Below are positions 18,789-26,763 of a DNA stretch of 64,000 nucleotides, one piece after another. The notes under the pieces are model-generated. The model did not search any database, was not told the DNA's origin, and saw only the letters and a program-made list of their open reading frames with translations. This DNA comes from VAXT01 sp963850415 (GTDB lineage Bacteria > Actinomycetota > Thermoleophilia > Gaiellales > Gaiellaceae): positions 930,001 to 994,000 of the forward strand of contig CAWKLE010000003.1 of the NCBI GenBank assembly GCA_963850415.1. Direction: 5' to 3'. Each line of letters opens with the position of its first letter. The first letter of the stretch is position 1. A program made the translations under genes and the position numbers.

Positions 18789-19964
18789 GTGCCGATGAGA
18801 GCTTTCGTGACTTCTGACAGGCGCTTCCGAAGCCGCTCGGTCCTGGCCGTGCTCGCGCTCGCCGGGTCCGTGGCGGCCATCGCCGGCGGATCGGCGAATG
18901 CCGGCTCCCAGGCGGCGAACGGACGGATCGCGTACGTCAGCGACGCCGCGTGCCGCTTCGATCCGACGCTGAAGAACGAGGACATCTTCTCGATGGCGCC
19001 CGACGGCTCGGGAAAGGCCGATCTCACGAGGAGCGCGAACCCCGACGGCAGCCCCGCCTGGTCGGCGGACGGCACGAAGCTCGCGTTCACCCGGCCCGGG
19101 AAGGCGAACAACGACGACATCTTCGTCATGGGCTCGAACGGCAAGGCCCAGCGGAACGTGACCAAGACGTCTCCCGACGACGCGAACCCCGACTGGACTC
19201 CGGACGGGTCGAAGATCACGTACGACGTCAGCGGGACGCAGGTCTTCGAGGCCAATCCCGACGGGACCGGCATGACGCGGCTCGTTCCGGGCGGCTACGA
19301 GGCCTCCTGGTCTTCGACCGGCAAGATCGCCTACACGGGAACCGTCGAGCCGTCCAACGCGGAGATCTTCGTCGCCAACGCCGACGGCAGCGGCGCGCAA
19401 AACGTCACGAACGCGCCGGGCTACGACGACGACTCGGCCGTCTGGTCGCCGGACGGGACGAAGATCGCGTTCGTGCGCTTCTACGGCGGCGCCGGCGAGA
19501 TCTTCGTCATGAACGCCGACGGCAGCGGGCAGACGAACCTCACGAACGACCCCGCGAACGACGGCGACCCGACCTGGTCGCCCGACGGCTCGAAGATCGC
19601 GTTCACGACGAACCGCGGGCCGACAGGGGACAACGAGGTCTTCTTGATGAACGCCGACGGGAGCAATCCGGTCGACCTCACGAACAGCCCGGCGAACGAG
19701 TCCGACCCCGACTGGCAGCCCGTTTCGGGCACGCCGCCGGCCGGCCCCGGTCCCGACCGCCTCTGCAAGGTGCCGAACCTGCTCGGGCAGAAGCTCGGCC
19801 AGGCGCGCACGAAGGCCCGCAGGTCGGGCTGCGTCTCCGGCACCGTCAAGTACGCGCGGTCGAAGCGCCCGCGTGGCCGCGTCGTTCGGCAGGCGCCGCG
19901 CAAGGGCCTACGCCTCTGCTTCGGCGTCCACGTGAACGTCGTCGTCAGCCGCGGCCTTCACTAA
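18789..19964 (+). CDS. Secreted TolB-like WD40/PD40 beta-propeller with C-terminal PASTA domain
   Basis: The product is 391 residues from the GTG at 18789; the ATG at 18795 is an equal alternative and gives a more typical signal peptide. After the signal peptide (to about residue 39), at least five PD40 repeats follow the pattern DIFVM..DGS....LT......P.WSPDGSKIAF. The C-terminal 70 residues are a basic PASTA domain (CKVPNLLGQKLGQARTKARR, then VVRQAPRKG). The two cysteines early in the PASTA domain match those of the Kelch-PASTA protein at 3358. No enzyme motif is visible; a wall-associated binding or scaffold role is likely. Confidence 0.85.
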   Translation: MPMRAFVTSDRRFRSRSVLAVLALAGSVAAIAGGSANAGSQAANGRIAYVSDAACRFDPTLKNEDIFSMAPDGSGKADLTRSANPDGSPAWSADGTKLAFTRPGKANNDDIFVMGSNGKAQRNVTKTSPDDANPDWTPDGSKITYDVSGTQVFEANPDGTGMTRLVPGGYEASWSSTGKIAYTGTVEPSNAEIFVANADGSGAQNVTNAPGYDDDSAVWSPDGTKIAFVRFYGGAGEIFVMNADGSGQTNLTNDPANDGDPTWSPDGSKIAFTTNRGPTGDNEVFLMNADGSNPVDLTNSPANESDPDWQPVSGTPPAGPGPDRLCKVPNLLGQKLGQARTKARRSGCVSGTVKYARSKRPRGRVVRQAPRKGLRLCFGVHVNVVVSRGLH

Positions 19965-19983
19965 GAGCGTCAGAGCCTTCGCC

Positions 19984-19989
19984 TAGCAT
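19984..19989 (+). promoter_or_regulatory. Leaderless-type -10 element (TAGCAT)
   Basis: TAGCAT ends 8 bases before the GTG at 19998 and no Shine-Dalgarno sequence intervenes. Confidence 0.4.
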
Positions 19990-19997
19990 TCCCGTTC

Positions 19998-22073
19998 GTG
20001 CGGAGGACCTGGCTTGCGGCTGCGCTCGTCCTTCTGCTCGCAGGTAGCGGCGCCTCGGCTCAGTCGTCGGGCGGCTGGCTCGTCTACGGCAACGACCTGG
20101 CGCGGAGCTCGTCGACGGACACCGCGCTCTCGCCGCCGTCGGTGCGGCCCGCCTGGTACACGCCGCTCTCCGGGCGGGTCAGCGCCCAGGGGCTCGTGGC
20201 GCAGGACGTGCCCGGGCCGGGGCAGCGGACGGTCTACGTCGCCACGTCGAAAGGCGTCCTCTACGCGCTGGCCGAGAACGGCTACGTGCGCTGGCGGGTC
20301 GAGCTCGGCCAGCTGGAGCGGGTCTGCCAGCAGATCGACGGGTACGGGGTGACCGGCACGCCGGCGATCGACCTCGGCACGCACGCGATCTACGTCGCCG
20401 ACGCGTTCGGACGGATTCACGCGCTCGACCTCGCCACCGGAGCCGAGCGAGCCGGGTGGCCGGTCACCGTCTACACCGACTTCCGGCGCGAGCTCGTCTG
20501 GGGGGCGCTGACGGCCGTGGACGGCTCGCTCTATTTCGGGACGGGCTCGTACTGCGATCGCAAGATGGTCGCGAAGGTCTTTCGTGTCGGCATCGCGACC
20601 GGAGGCATCTCGCAGTGGGAGGTCGTGCCCAAGCGCCTCGGCGGCGGGGGCGGAGTCTGGGGGTGGGGCGGGCTCGCGTACAGCGCGGCGCGCGACTCCC
20701 TGTACGCGGTCACCGGGAACGCGTTCGAGGGCGGCACCAACCGGGGTAAACGGTTCCGCGAGTACGCCGGGTACGGCGAGCGGATCGTGGAGGTCGGCCC
20801 GGACCTGCGCGTGCGGGCCTCGAGCCACCCGCACGACATCCACCAGGTGAACGACCTCGACTTCGTCGGCTCGCCGGTGCTCTTCGCGCACCGCTCGTGC
20901 GGCGAGCTGGCGGCGGCGCTGAACAAGAACGGCTCCCTGTACCTGTGGCGAACGCGGCGCCTGGGCGCGGGCCCGGTCTCGTCACTTCGGCTGTCCAACC
21001 CGACCCTCGCCGCGCCGCTCCTCTCGCAGGCTGCCTACTCGCCGCGGACCGGGGCGCTGTACGTCGCGACGCCCGGCCGGCTCGTCCGCGTGAACGTCGA
21101 CGGCAAGTGCCGTGCCCACGTCGGCTGGAGCCGGAAGGTCGGGAACGGGCTCTTCAACGGCTCGCCGACGGTCGCGGGCGACACCGTCTGGCTCGTCGAG
21201 AACGCGAACGCGGGCTCGGCCCTCGTCGCGTTCCGGGCGACGACGGGCGCGCCGCGCTTCCAGGCGCGACTCGCCGGGCCGGGGTACGTCGCGCCGACGG
21301 TGGCCGGCGACCGCGTCTACGTCCCGCTGTATACGGGCGGCATGCAGGGCTTCGCGCTCGTGTCGGTGCTCGGCCGGCAGTCGGGCGGCGGCGGGAGCGG
21401 CCTGAACGAGTACCGGAGCTTCGCGGACGGGATGCACGGTTGGGCGAGTCGCGAGGACGGTGTCTACGCGACGAACGACGGCGGCGCGACGTGGCGGCTC
21501 GCGTATCCGCGTAGTGCGGTGCGCGTCGCGCTGGTCTCGGCCTCGAGCGGGATGATCGCCGTCGGCGATCGGATCTCCAGGTGCGGCTGCCGCCAGGTTC
21601 GGCTCTGGACGGCGAACGGCGGCGGGACGTGGACGCGGACCCCGCAGGCGGTCGGCTCAGGCTTCGCGGCCGCGGCCGGGACGCTCTGGTGGTGGCGCGG
21701 CGCCAGCCTCTACCGCGCAGCTGCCTGGCCGCCCGGCCCCCGCGGCCTGAAGGGGATCAGGGTCGCCCACGGCTCCGGCGCGATCGTCGAGGTCGAGCCG
21801 GTGCCGGGCGGCGCGGCCGCTCTCGTCTCGCGTCGCGTCGGCGGCTTCGGCTTCGACCGTGCGCCCTTGCTCCGTTTCGCGCAGAACGGAACCCTTCGCA
21901 ACGAGGTTCTGCCGCGGGTCGTCGGTGACGTCCTCGTGCGCTCCTTCGAGGTGGAGTGGCCCCAGATCGCGGTTCACGGGGTCGACGTGACCGCGTTCAC
22001 GCGGCGGGAGGAGGGGTCGATCCTCTGGCGCTCGCACGACGGCGGCGCGACCTGGACGGTGACCAGGAGCTAG
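19998..22073 (+). CDS. Secreted PQQ-like beta-propeller / BNR-repeat protein
   Basis: The 691-residue product has a signal peptide (to about residue 23), then an eight-bladed PQQ-type propeller (about 25-455) with repeats such as TVYVATSKGVLYAL and AIYVADAFGRIHALDLATG. A second part (about 465-690) carries BNR/sialidase-like Asp boxes (TNDGGATWRLAY, ANGGGTWTRTP, SHDGGATWTV). The cofactor-binding residues of true PQQ dehydrogenases are not evident, so it is probably a binding or assembly propeller rather than an oxidoreductase. It is one of several unrelated propeller proteins in the first 22 kb. Confidence 0.82.
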   Translation: MRRTWLAAALVLLLAGSGASAQSSGGWLVYGNDLARSSSTDTALSPPSVRPAWYTPLSGRVSAQGLVAQDVPGPGQRTVYVATSKGVLYALAENGYVRWRVELGQLERVCQQIDGYGVTGTPAIDLGTHAIYVADAFGRIHALDLATGAERAGWPVTVYTDFRRELVWGALTAVDGSLYFGTGSYCDRKMVAKVFRVGIATGGISQWEVVPKRLGGGGGVWGWGGLAYSAARDSLYAVTGNAFEGGTNRGKRFREYAGYGERIVEVGPDLRVRASSHPHDIHQVNDLDFVGSPVLFAHRSCGELAAALNKNGSLYLWRTRRLGAGPVSSLRLSNPTLAAPLLSQAAYSPRTGALYVATPGRLVRVNVDGKCRAHVGWSRKVGNGLFNGSPTVAGDTVWLVENANAGSALVAFRATTGAPRFQARLAGPGYVAPTVAGDRVYVPLYTGGMQGFALVSVLGRQSGGGGSGLNEYRSFADGMHGWASREDGVYATNDGGATWRLAYPRSAVRVALVSASSGMIAVGDRISRCGCRQVRLWTANGGGTWTRTPQAVGSGFAAAAGTLWWWRGASLYRAAAWPPGPRGLKGIRVAHGSGAIVEVEPVPGGAAALVSRRVGGFGFDRAPLLRFAQNGTLRNEVLPRVVGDVLVRSFEVEWPQIAVHGVDVTAFTRREEGSILWRSHDGGATWTVTRS

Positions 22074-22101
22074 AAGAGCGCGACCGGGAGGGCTCGAGGC
22101 T

Positions 22102-22305
22102 CTAGCGGTCTTGCTGCTTCTGCTCGAGCTTGATGAACTCGAGGTCTTCCTTGGTGACGACGAGGCTCGGGCCGACGGTGCCGATCCCGTTCGACTTGAG
22201 CTGGTTCATCGCGTCCTCGAGCGCCTTGCGCGCGTCGTCCTCGTTCTCCGCGACGTCGGCGCGGGTGGTCGAGCCGGAGCGGAATCTCACGTAGGCCTGC
22301 CACAT
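22102..22305 (-). CDS. Conserved-looking small protein of unknown function (67 aa)
   Basis: The frame from the ATG at 22305 encodes 67 residues beginning MWQAYVRFRSGSTTRADVAE and ending LEFIKLEQKQQDR. It has a beta-alpha-beta feel (YVRFRSG, ARKALEDAMNQL, PSLVVTKEDLEFIKL), no membrane segment and no cysteine pairs. I do not recognise a family. TACGAT at the right distance upstream supports a leaderless start here. The open frame continues further upstream through the palindromic repeat, but that part looks non-coding. It is convergent with the PQQ-like gene and lies downstream of the Tad operon, separated by the repeat. Confidence 0.6.
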   Translation of the reverse strand: MWQAYVRFRSGSTTRADVAENEDDARKALEDAMNQLKSNGIGTVGPSLVVTKEDLEFIKLEQKQQDR

Positions 22306-22314
22306 GGTCGCGGG

Positions 22315-22320
22315 ATCGTA
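22315..22320 (-). promoter_or_regulatory. Leaderless-type -10 element (TACGAT, minus strand)
   Basis: Read on the minus strand, TACGAT ends 9 bases before the ATG at 22305. Confidence 0.4.
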
Positions 22321-22343
22321 CCGGAGATCCCGCCACGATTCCG

Positions 22344-22411
22344 AGTGCCCGGCACTGGGACACGTCTCGAGGAGACCCGCGCGCCTCGGACAGGTCCCAG
22401 TGCCTGGCACT
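22344..22411. repeat. REP-like palindromic element between the Tad operon and the 67-aa gene
   Basis: Two 18-base arms, AGTGCCCGGCACTGGGAC (22344-22361) and GTCCCAGTGCCTGGCACT (22394-22411), are inverted with one mismatch around a 32-base centre. Each arm also contains its own small hairpin (GTGCCNGGCAC). The element ends in GGGAC, like the two shorter palindromes at 53110 and 61463. It lies between two genes and may act as a transcript-end structure. Confidence 0.75.
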
Positions 22412-22435
22412 TGGACGTGCCCCGCAGAGCCGTGG

Positions 22436-23956
22436 TCAGGCGACCTCGGCGTCGAGATCGTCGTCGCTGCCGATCTGCTTGTTCCACCACTCGGACTCGC
22501 GGCGCTGCAGCGCGCCCTGAGCCTGTGCGACGTATGTAGCGAGCTGGTCCTCCTTCGCGCCGAGCTTCTCTTCGAGCTCGGCCACTGCCTGCTCGCGCGC
22601 CTCCAGCTTGTCGAGCCGGATCTCGAAGTCGGTCTCGTAGCGGGCCTCGCGCTGGTCGAGAACCTCCTCCCGGTCGTCGAGCTCCCGCGTGCGCTCGCGC
22701 ATGCTCGATTCGGTGTCCGCGAGCCGCTTCTCGCGCTTGCCGACACGGGCGAGGGCCGTCTGCGACAGCTCGGCCTCCTCCAGGAACGCGGCCTCGCGCT
22801 CGTTGAGCTGCTGCTCGCGGTCCTCGAGCCTCTGCCTCAGGGCCTCTCGGGCGACGAGCTCCTGCTCGCGAGCTTCGAGCTGCTGCCGCAAGCGGTCGAG
22901 CTCGTTGCTCTGCGTCGTCTCGAGATCCGCCTCTCGCTGACGGACCTCGGCTTCCTTGGCGGCCAGCTCCTGCTCGCGGGCCTCGATCTCGCCGAGGCGC
23001 TTCTCGAACTCCTCGACCTCGGCGCCCGACGACGCGAGCTTGCGCTCGAGGTCGGCCGTCTCCGCGCGGATCCTCTCCTGACGGTCGTTGACGTCCGCCT
23101 CGCGGCGCCGGAGCGCTGCGTCCTCGGCGGCCGTCCTCGCACTCTCCTTCGCGAGACGCTGCTCGCCCTCGACGAGCCGCGTCTCGCGGCCCCCGAGATC
23201 CTTGTCGCGGCGCTTCAACTCGTTGTCGCGCCCCTTCAAACCGCGGTCTCGCGCCGAGAGCTCCTGCTCGGTCTTCGCGAGCTTCTGCTCCCGAGCCGAG
23301 AGGTCCTGCTGCGTCTTGGCGAGCTTCTCTTCCCGCGTCGCGAGCTCCGTCGAGCGTTGGGCGAGCTCTGAGGAGCTCCTGCCCGCGAGTCGCTCGGCCT
23401 CCGTCAGCTCGGCGTCACGTGCGTGGAGCTCCTCCTGGAGCTCGGCGGCAGCAGACTGGGCTGCTGCGACCTCTTCCTGGAGCGCTGAGAGCCGCTTGCG
23501 CTCGGCGAGGAGCTCCTGGCGCTCCTGCTCGAGGTGCTGCTCACGCTCCCGGATCTGGGACTCCGTGCCGGAGAGCCTCGCGCTGAGCTCCTCGAGCTTC
23601 GTATGCTCGTGCGCGACTTCGTACTCCTCGCTCAACTTCCGCTCGTACGCCTCGACCTGCTCGGCGAAGGCCGCGCGCAGCTCGAGCTCGCGCTTCTGCG
23701 CTGCTTCGAGCTGTCCGCGGAGATCCTCGACCTCCGGGTGCGCGCCGTTCAGCTCGACCGTGGCCGGCGGGTCGAAGTCGTAGTTGACGTACTGCGGTTC
23801 AGGCTCCTGGACGGGCTCGGGCTGTGACTCCTCCTCCAGCTCGGGGTGCAGCCGCTTCCGGAGCTGTGCGCGCAGGCCGGTTCCGAAGCCGCCTTCGACA
23901 GCTTCTGGCTCGGCCTGCTTGTTCTCGTCGAGATTGTCGTCTTGAGCGCGGGTCAT
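22436..23956 (-). CDS. Long coiled-coil protein at the end of the Tad operon
   Basis: The 506-residue product has an acidic, glutamine- and proline-rich N-terminus (about 1-70, including EEESQPEPVQEPEPQ), then roughly 400 residues of heptad-rich coiled coil built from variations of LAxREQELAxREAxL, and a short C-terminal helix (SEWWNKQIGSDDDLDAEVA). No signal peptide or membrane segment is visible, so it should be cytoplasmic. It follows tadC by 13 bp on the same strand and is probably co-transcribed with the Tad genes. The function is unknown; a polar scaffold or pilus-machine organiser is a guess from position. The opposite strand carries long spurious frames because the coding is so repetitive. 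Confidence 0.85.
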   Translation of the reverse strand: MTRAQDDNLDENKQAEPEAVEGGFGTGLRAQLRKRLHPELEEESQPEPVQEPEPQYVNYDFDPPATVELNGAHPEVEDLRGQLEAAQKRELELRAAFAEQVEAYERKLSEEYEVAHEHTKLEELSARLSGTESQIREREQHLEQERQELLAERKRLSALQEEVAAAQSAAAELQEELHARDAELTEAERLAGRSSSELAQRSTELATREEKLAKTQQDLSAREQKLAKTEQELSARDRGLKGRDNELKRRDKDLGGRETRLVEGEQRLAKESARTAAEDAALRRREADVNDRQERIRAETADLERKLASSGAEVEEFEKRLGEIEAREQELAAKEAEVRQREADLETTQSNELDRLRQQLEAREQELVAREALRQRLEDREQQLNEREAAFLEEAELSQTALARVGKREKRLADTESSMRERTRELDDREEVLDQREARYETDFEIRLDKLEAREQAVAELEEKLGAKEDQLATYVAQAQGALQRRESEWWNKQIGSDDDLDAEVA

Positions 23957-23969
23957 CGAGGGTTCGCTC

Positions 23970-24878
23970 CTAGCCGAAGATCTTCTGGACGTTGAGGATG
24001 GCCGGCCCGAGGATGACGAGGAACATCGCCGGGAAGATGAAGAGCACCGTCGGGAACAGCATCTTGATCGGTGCCTTCATCGCCCGCTCCTCGGCCGCCG
24101 CCTGCCTGCGCAGACGGGCGTCGGCAGCCTGGACGCGGAGGATCCGGCCCAGGGTCGTGCCGAGCTGGTCGGCCTGGATGATTGCGCGCGTGAACGCGGA
24201 GAGCTCAGGTGCGTCGACGCGCTCGGACATGCGCTTGAGCGCTTCGGAGCGGCTCTCGCCGATCCGCATCTCCGAGAGGGTCAGCCCGAACTCCTCGGCC
24301 AGCGGGCCCTCCATGTGCTCCTTCAGCTTGGCCAGCGAGGCGTCGAAGCCGAGTCCGGCCTCGACGCTGACCGCGAGCAGGTCGAGCGCGTCCGGCAGGT
24401 CTGCGCGGACCTTCTCCTTGCGGCCGCGGGCCTTGAGCGTCAGGGCGTAGTCGGGACCGAGGAAGCCCAGCGCGCCGGCCATCAGCGCGCCAATGACGAG
24501 CCCGCTGAACCCACGGCCCGCGCCCAGCATCGAGCCGATGAAGACGCCGATCAGAGCGAGCAGCGCCTTCAGAGCCAGGTAGCCGGTGGGCGAGATCCTG
24601 TAGCCCAGTCCGGCCGCCATCAGCCGGCGGCCCACGGAGTCCGGGCTCGAGCGCGGGTTGATCTTCAGCGCCCACCTGGAGAGGACGTCGCTGAGTGGAG
24701 CGACCACGCGCTCGCGCAGGCCTTCGTTGGGCGTGCCCGACGGTAGTTCCATCCGGCCGTAGGTCGCGGCGCGACGCACGGACACGGACCGCTGGCGTGA
24801 AGGAAGGGTGATGAACTCGCCGACCAGGAAGGCCGCGCCGGCGAGGCAGAAGACAGCGAGGACGAGTAGAAGAGTCAT
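23970..24878 (-). CDS. tadC: Tad pilus inner-membrane platform protein TadC (T2SS-F domain)
   Basis: The 302-residue product has an N-terminal membrane helix, a pair of hydrophobic segments in the middle, a T2SS-F domain (LPDALDLLAVSVEAGLGFDASLAKL ... FTRAIIQADQLGTTLGRIL) and a C-terminal membrane helix (LFPTVLFIFPAMFLVIL). TadC partners TadB to form the rotary platform above the TadA ATPase in Flp pilus assembly. It starts 7 bp after the stop of the VWA-TadB gene. Length and topology are typical. Confidence 0.93.
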   Translation of the reverse strand: MTLLLVLAVFCLAGAAFLVGEFITLPSRQRSVSVRRAATYGRMELPSGTPNEGLRERVVAPLSDVLSRWALKINPRSSPDSVGRRLMAAGLGYRISPTGYLALKALLALIGVFIGSMLGAGRGFSGLVIGALMAGALGFLGPDYALTLKARGRKEKVRADLPDALDLLAVSVEAGLGFDASLAKLKEHMEGPLAEEFGLTLSEMRIGESRSEALKRMSERVDAPELSAFTRAIIQADQLGTTLGRILRVQAADARLRRQAAAEERAMKAPIKMLFPTVLFIFPAMFLVILGPAILNVQKIFG

Positions 24879-24885
24879 GTGGTCG

Positions 24886-26763
24886 TTACCCCTTGAACGA
24901 GACGATCTTCTTGAGGATCAGGGAACCGAAGGCCATCATTCCGAGGCCCGTGTAGATGAGCATGTGGCCCGTCGGTGTGTGGTAGAGGGGCTCCATGTAG
25001 GTCGGGTTGATGACCGTGATGATCGCGGCGATGACGAACGGGAGCGCCACGAGCACGTATGCGCCCGCGCGTCCCATGGCCGTCAGGCCCTTCACCTTGC
25101 GAATGAACTGCTGGCGCTGGCGGACCGTGTCGGCCACCATGTCGACGAGCCCGGCGAGGCTGCCGCCGACCTGCTGCTGGATCTTGACGGCCGTGATCAC
25201 GAAGTCGAAGTTCTTCGAGCCGAGCCGTTCGGACATGTCCCAGAGAGCTGCCTCCAGCGGCTTCCCGAGGCGTGCCTCGGTGAGAACCCGGTGGAACTCC
25301 TTGCTCGCGGGCGGGTTGCCCTCGTCGACGATCGTCTGCAGGCCGGCCTTGAAGCTGTGGCCTGCCTTGAGCGCCGCGGCGAGCGTGATCAGGACGTCCG
25401 GCAGTTGGTTCTCGAAGGCGCTGAGCCGACGGGTCGCCTTGAACCACACGAACCCGACCGGCAGCATCGCGCCGCCGCCGAACGCGGCGAGCGTGATCAG
25501 CATCGACGGCGTCAGCATCGTGGCCAGGAGGCCGCCGATCAACGCGCCGCCGCACATGACGTAGAAGACCTCGACGGTGCGGATGGGCAGGTCGCTGCGC
25601 TCCACGAGCCGGTCGAGCCTGTTCCAGAGCTTCCAGCCCTCGAAGGCGCTCTCGGTCGCGTTGAAGAGCCCGGCCGCGGCCGCGAGCCGCTGCCGCTCCT
25701 GCTTGCGCTTCTTGACGACGTCTGGCGCGAGGTGGGGCCCGATCCGCTTCTTCAGCCGCGCCCCCTTCACCGTCGTCATCGCGAGCGACGCGGCGAGGAG
25801 CACGATGAAGAACGAAACGATTGCCATCACCTGCGTGCCGAGGACGGTCCTGTAGAAGACCTTCGGGAGCAGATGCGACGGCTTCGCGTCGGCCGAGCCG
25901 GGGCCGAGGCTCGCCGGCAGCGTGATCGACTTCGGAACCGACTTCTGGCTCTTCCACGTCGCCTCGAGGAACGCAGTGTCCCCAGGGCGGGCCGTGGTCG
26001 CGTAGTCCAGCATCCACGTGCGCTTGAGCTCCGACGCGATCGCCGCGTACTGCGTGCTCAGGGTGGCGCTCGAGGACGTGCCGTGGTACACGCCGCCCGT
26101 CTCCTCGGCGAGCTTGTGGAGCGGGGCGGGATTGAACTTCGGGCTCTCGATGGCGACGACGTAGATCGACGCGCCGGCCTTGCGTGCAGCCGCGATCGCG
26201 TCGTCCAGCGAGGCGGAGCTGCGCGTCTCGTTGCCGTCGGTCACGACGATCATCACGCGTGCCTCGAGCGGCTCGTTCGCGAGCACGTTCGCAGACTTGA
26301 CGACCGCGTCGTAGAGCGTGGTCCCCTGGACGGGGTCGACCTGGATCGATTTGAGCGCCCCGACGGAGTCGCTGCGCTCGGTCGAGAAGTCGGTCAGGAG
26401 CTGGGGCTTCGTGGCGAACGTGGCCACGGCGACCCGGTCCTCGGCCGGCTTCGAGGCGACGAAGCTACGCGCCGCCGCGATGGCGTGCGAGAGCGGTGCG
26501 CCCCGCATCGACTGCGAACGGTCGATCGCGAGGACGACGGACTTCTCCGCGCCGAGGTTCTCTGCCCGGTCGATCCGGACGGACAGCCCGTTCTCGCGCA
26601 GCTTCGGGGCCTGCGAGCTCGGGTCGGAGGTCAGGACCGTGACGCGCATGATCGGGAACGAGCCCGTGTCGACGCTCCGGACCGAGACGCCGGCATCGGC
26701 CGCCGGCACGGCGAGGCCAATCGCTCCTGCAAGAGCGACTGCGATTAGACGCTTCCGGCTCAT
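24886..26763 (-). CDS. tadB: VWA domain - TadB fusion (Tad pilus platform protein with N-terminal von Willebrand A domain)
   Basis: The 625-residue product joins an exported VWA module to a TadB platform protein. It starts with a signal peptide (to about residue 24), then a VWA domain (about 75-255) with an intact MIDAS DxSxS (D81, S83, S85 in AIDRSQS) and the later Thr/Asp positions (GTTLYD, VTDGNET). A membrane helix follows (about 312-335, IVSFFIVLLAASLAM), a cytosolic linker, more membrane helices (about 400-445), a T2SS-F domain (PDVLITLAAALKAGHSFKAG ... KIQQQVGGSLAGLVD) and C-terminal helices. The VWA part would face outside. TadB normally has no such domain; metal-dependent adhesion or subunit recruitment is the likely role. 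It overlaps tadA by four bases. Confidence 0.92.
   Translation of the reverse strand: MSRKRLIAVALAGAIGLAVPAADAGVSVRSVDTGSFPIMRVTVLTSDPSSQAPKLRENGLSVRIDRAENLGAEKSVVLAIDRSQSMRGAPLSHAIAAARSFVASKPAEDRVAVATFATKPQLLTDFSTERSDSVGALKSIQVDPVQGTTLYDAVVKSANVLANEPLEARVMIVVTDGNETRSSASLDDAIAAARKAGASIYVVAIESPKFNPAPLHKLAEETGGVYHGTSSSATLSTQYAAIASELKRTWMLDYATTARPGDTAFLEATWKSQKSVPKSITLPASLGPGSADAKPSHLLPKVFYRTVLGTQVMAIVSFFIVLLAASLAMTTVKGARLKKRIGPHLAPDVVKKRKQERQRLAAAAGLFNATESAFEGWKLWNRLDRLVERSDLPIRTVEVFYVMCGGALIGGLLATMLTPSMLITLAAFGGGAMLPVGFVWFKATRRLSAFENQLPDVLITLAAALKAGHSFKAGLQTIVDEGNPPASKEFHRVLTEARLGKPLEAALWDMSERLGSKNFDFVITAVKIQQQVGGSLAGLVDMVADTVRQRQQFIRKVKGLTAMGRAGAYVLVALPFVIAAIITVINPTYMEPLYHTPTGHMLIYTGLGMMAFGSLILKKIVSFKG

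Noticed and set aside
22436..23956. Long plus-strand open frames (up to 355 codons) opposite the coiled-coil gene
   Set aside because: They are mirror images of the Glu/Leu/Arg-rich heptads on the minus strand; the minus-strand frame has the operon context and sensible N-terminus.
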